NCBI RefSeq assembly: GCF_947623445.1
Contig: NC_135243.1
Coordinates: 23,196,479-23,260,478 of the forward strand
From: Clavelina lepadiformis
Taxonomy: Eukaryota; Chordata; Ascidiacea; Aplousobranchia; Clavelinidae
Reading direction: 5' to 3'
Length of the DNA stretch: 64,000 nucleotides
Part shown: positions 63,990 through 64,000 of the stretch, one piece after another
How positions within the stretch are numbered: the first letter of the stretch is position 1
Layout: every line of letters starts with the position of its first letter
Position numbers and translations under genes: made by a program
Notes under the pieces: model-generated
Seen by the model: the letters and a program-made list of their open reading frames with translations, nothing else
Told to the model about the DNA's origin: nothing
The model's database searches: none

Positions 63990-64000
63990 CAGGGGTTCCC
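63990..64000. mobile_element. Start of a hAT element at the window edge
   Basis: CAGGGGTTCCC is a common hAT terminus. It interrupts the right end of the MITE at 63379. The rest lies outside the window. Confidence 0.5.

Overview
This is eukaryotic (metazoan) DNA: AT-rich, with multi-exon genes, GT-AG introns and many decayed DNA transposons. The gene content (RIPK-like kinases, CUB modules, an NRF-6-type acyltransferase, a GRL101/relaxin-receptor-like GPCR remnant) fits an invertebrate deuterostome, perhaps a tunicate; the species is an inference. All exon models were built by hand from splice sites, reading phase and comparison of internal paralogues.

Layout. 205-10614 (-): gene K1, a RIPK/TKL-like kinase with a long modular tail and two membrane segments. 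14209-17075 (-): K2, a disabled duplicate of the kinase half of K1. 19739-22903 and 28105-31600: a direct duplication, each copy with a four-exon, four-TM protein gene (+). 32107-32941 (+): a broken GPCR. 34446-34770 (+): a broken copy of a widespread Cys-rich repeat protein. 37934-42391 (+): a 14-exon NRF-6-like acyltransferase whose frame is intact except for one TAG. 45893-50816 (-): a multi-TM protein with two CUB domains. 51770-52760 (+): LINE debris. 52981-62392 (-): K3, a third kinase gene whose kinase N-terminal part lies beyond the right edge.

Main idea. The membrane exons of K1 and K3 and those of the CUB gene have the same order, phases and topology (TM exon 0-1, glycosylated loop exon 1-0, TM exon 0-1). 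All are on the minus strand, and the CUB gene lies directly downstream of K3. The locus may therefore encode an uncommon receptor type: a cytoplasmic non-RD kinase, an acidic exon-repeat tail, several TM segments and extracellular CUB domains. K1 is a mosaic hub: its kinase half is shared with K2 and its tail half with K3, through a duplication of about 6.8 kb (7-6795 and 52793-60630).

Mobile DNA is dense: a piggyBac copy, a Tigger/pogo copy, several hAT/MITE elements (one nested at the right edge), a tRNA-type SINE, LINE fragments, and a 718-bp element with 99-bp identical terminal inverted repeats. No tRNA, rRNA or CRISPR was seen.
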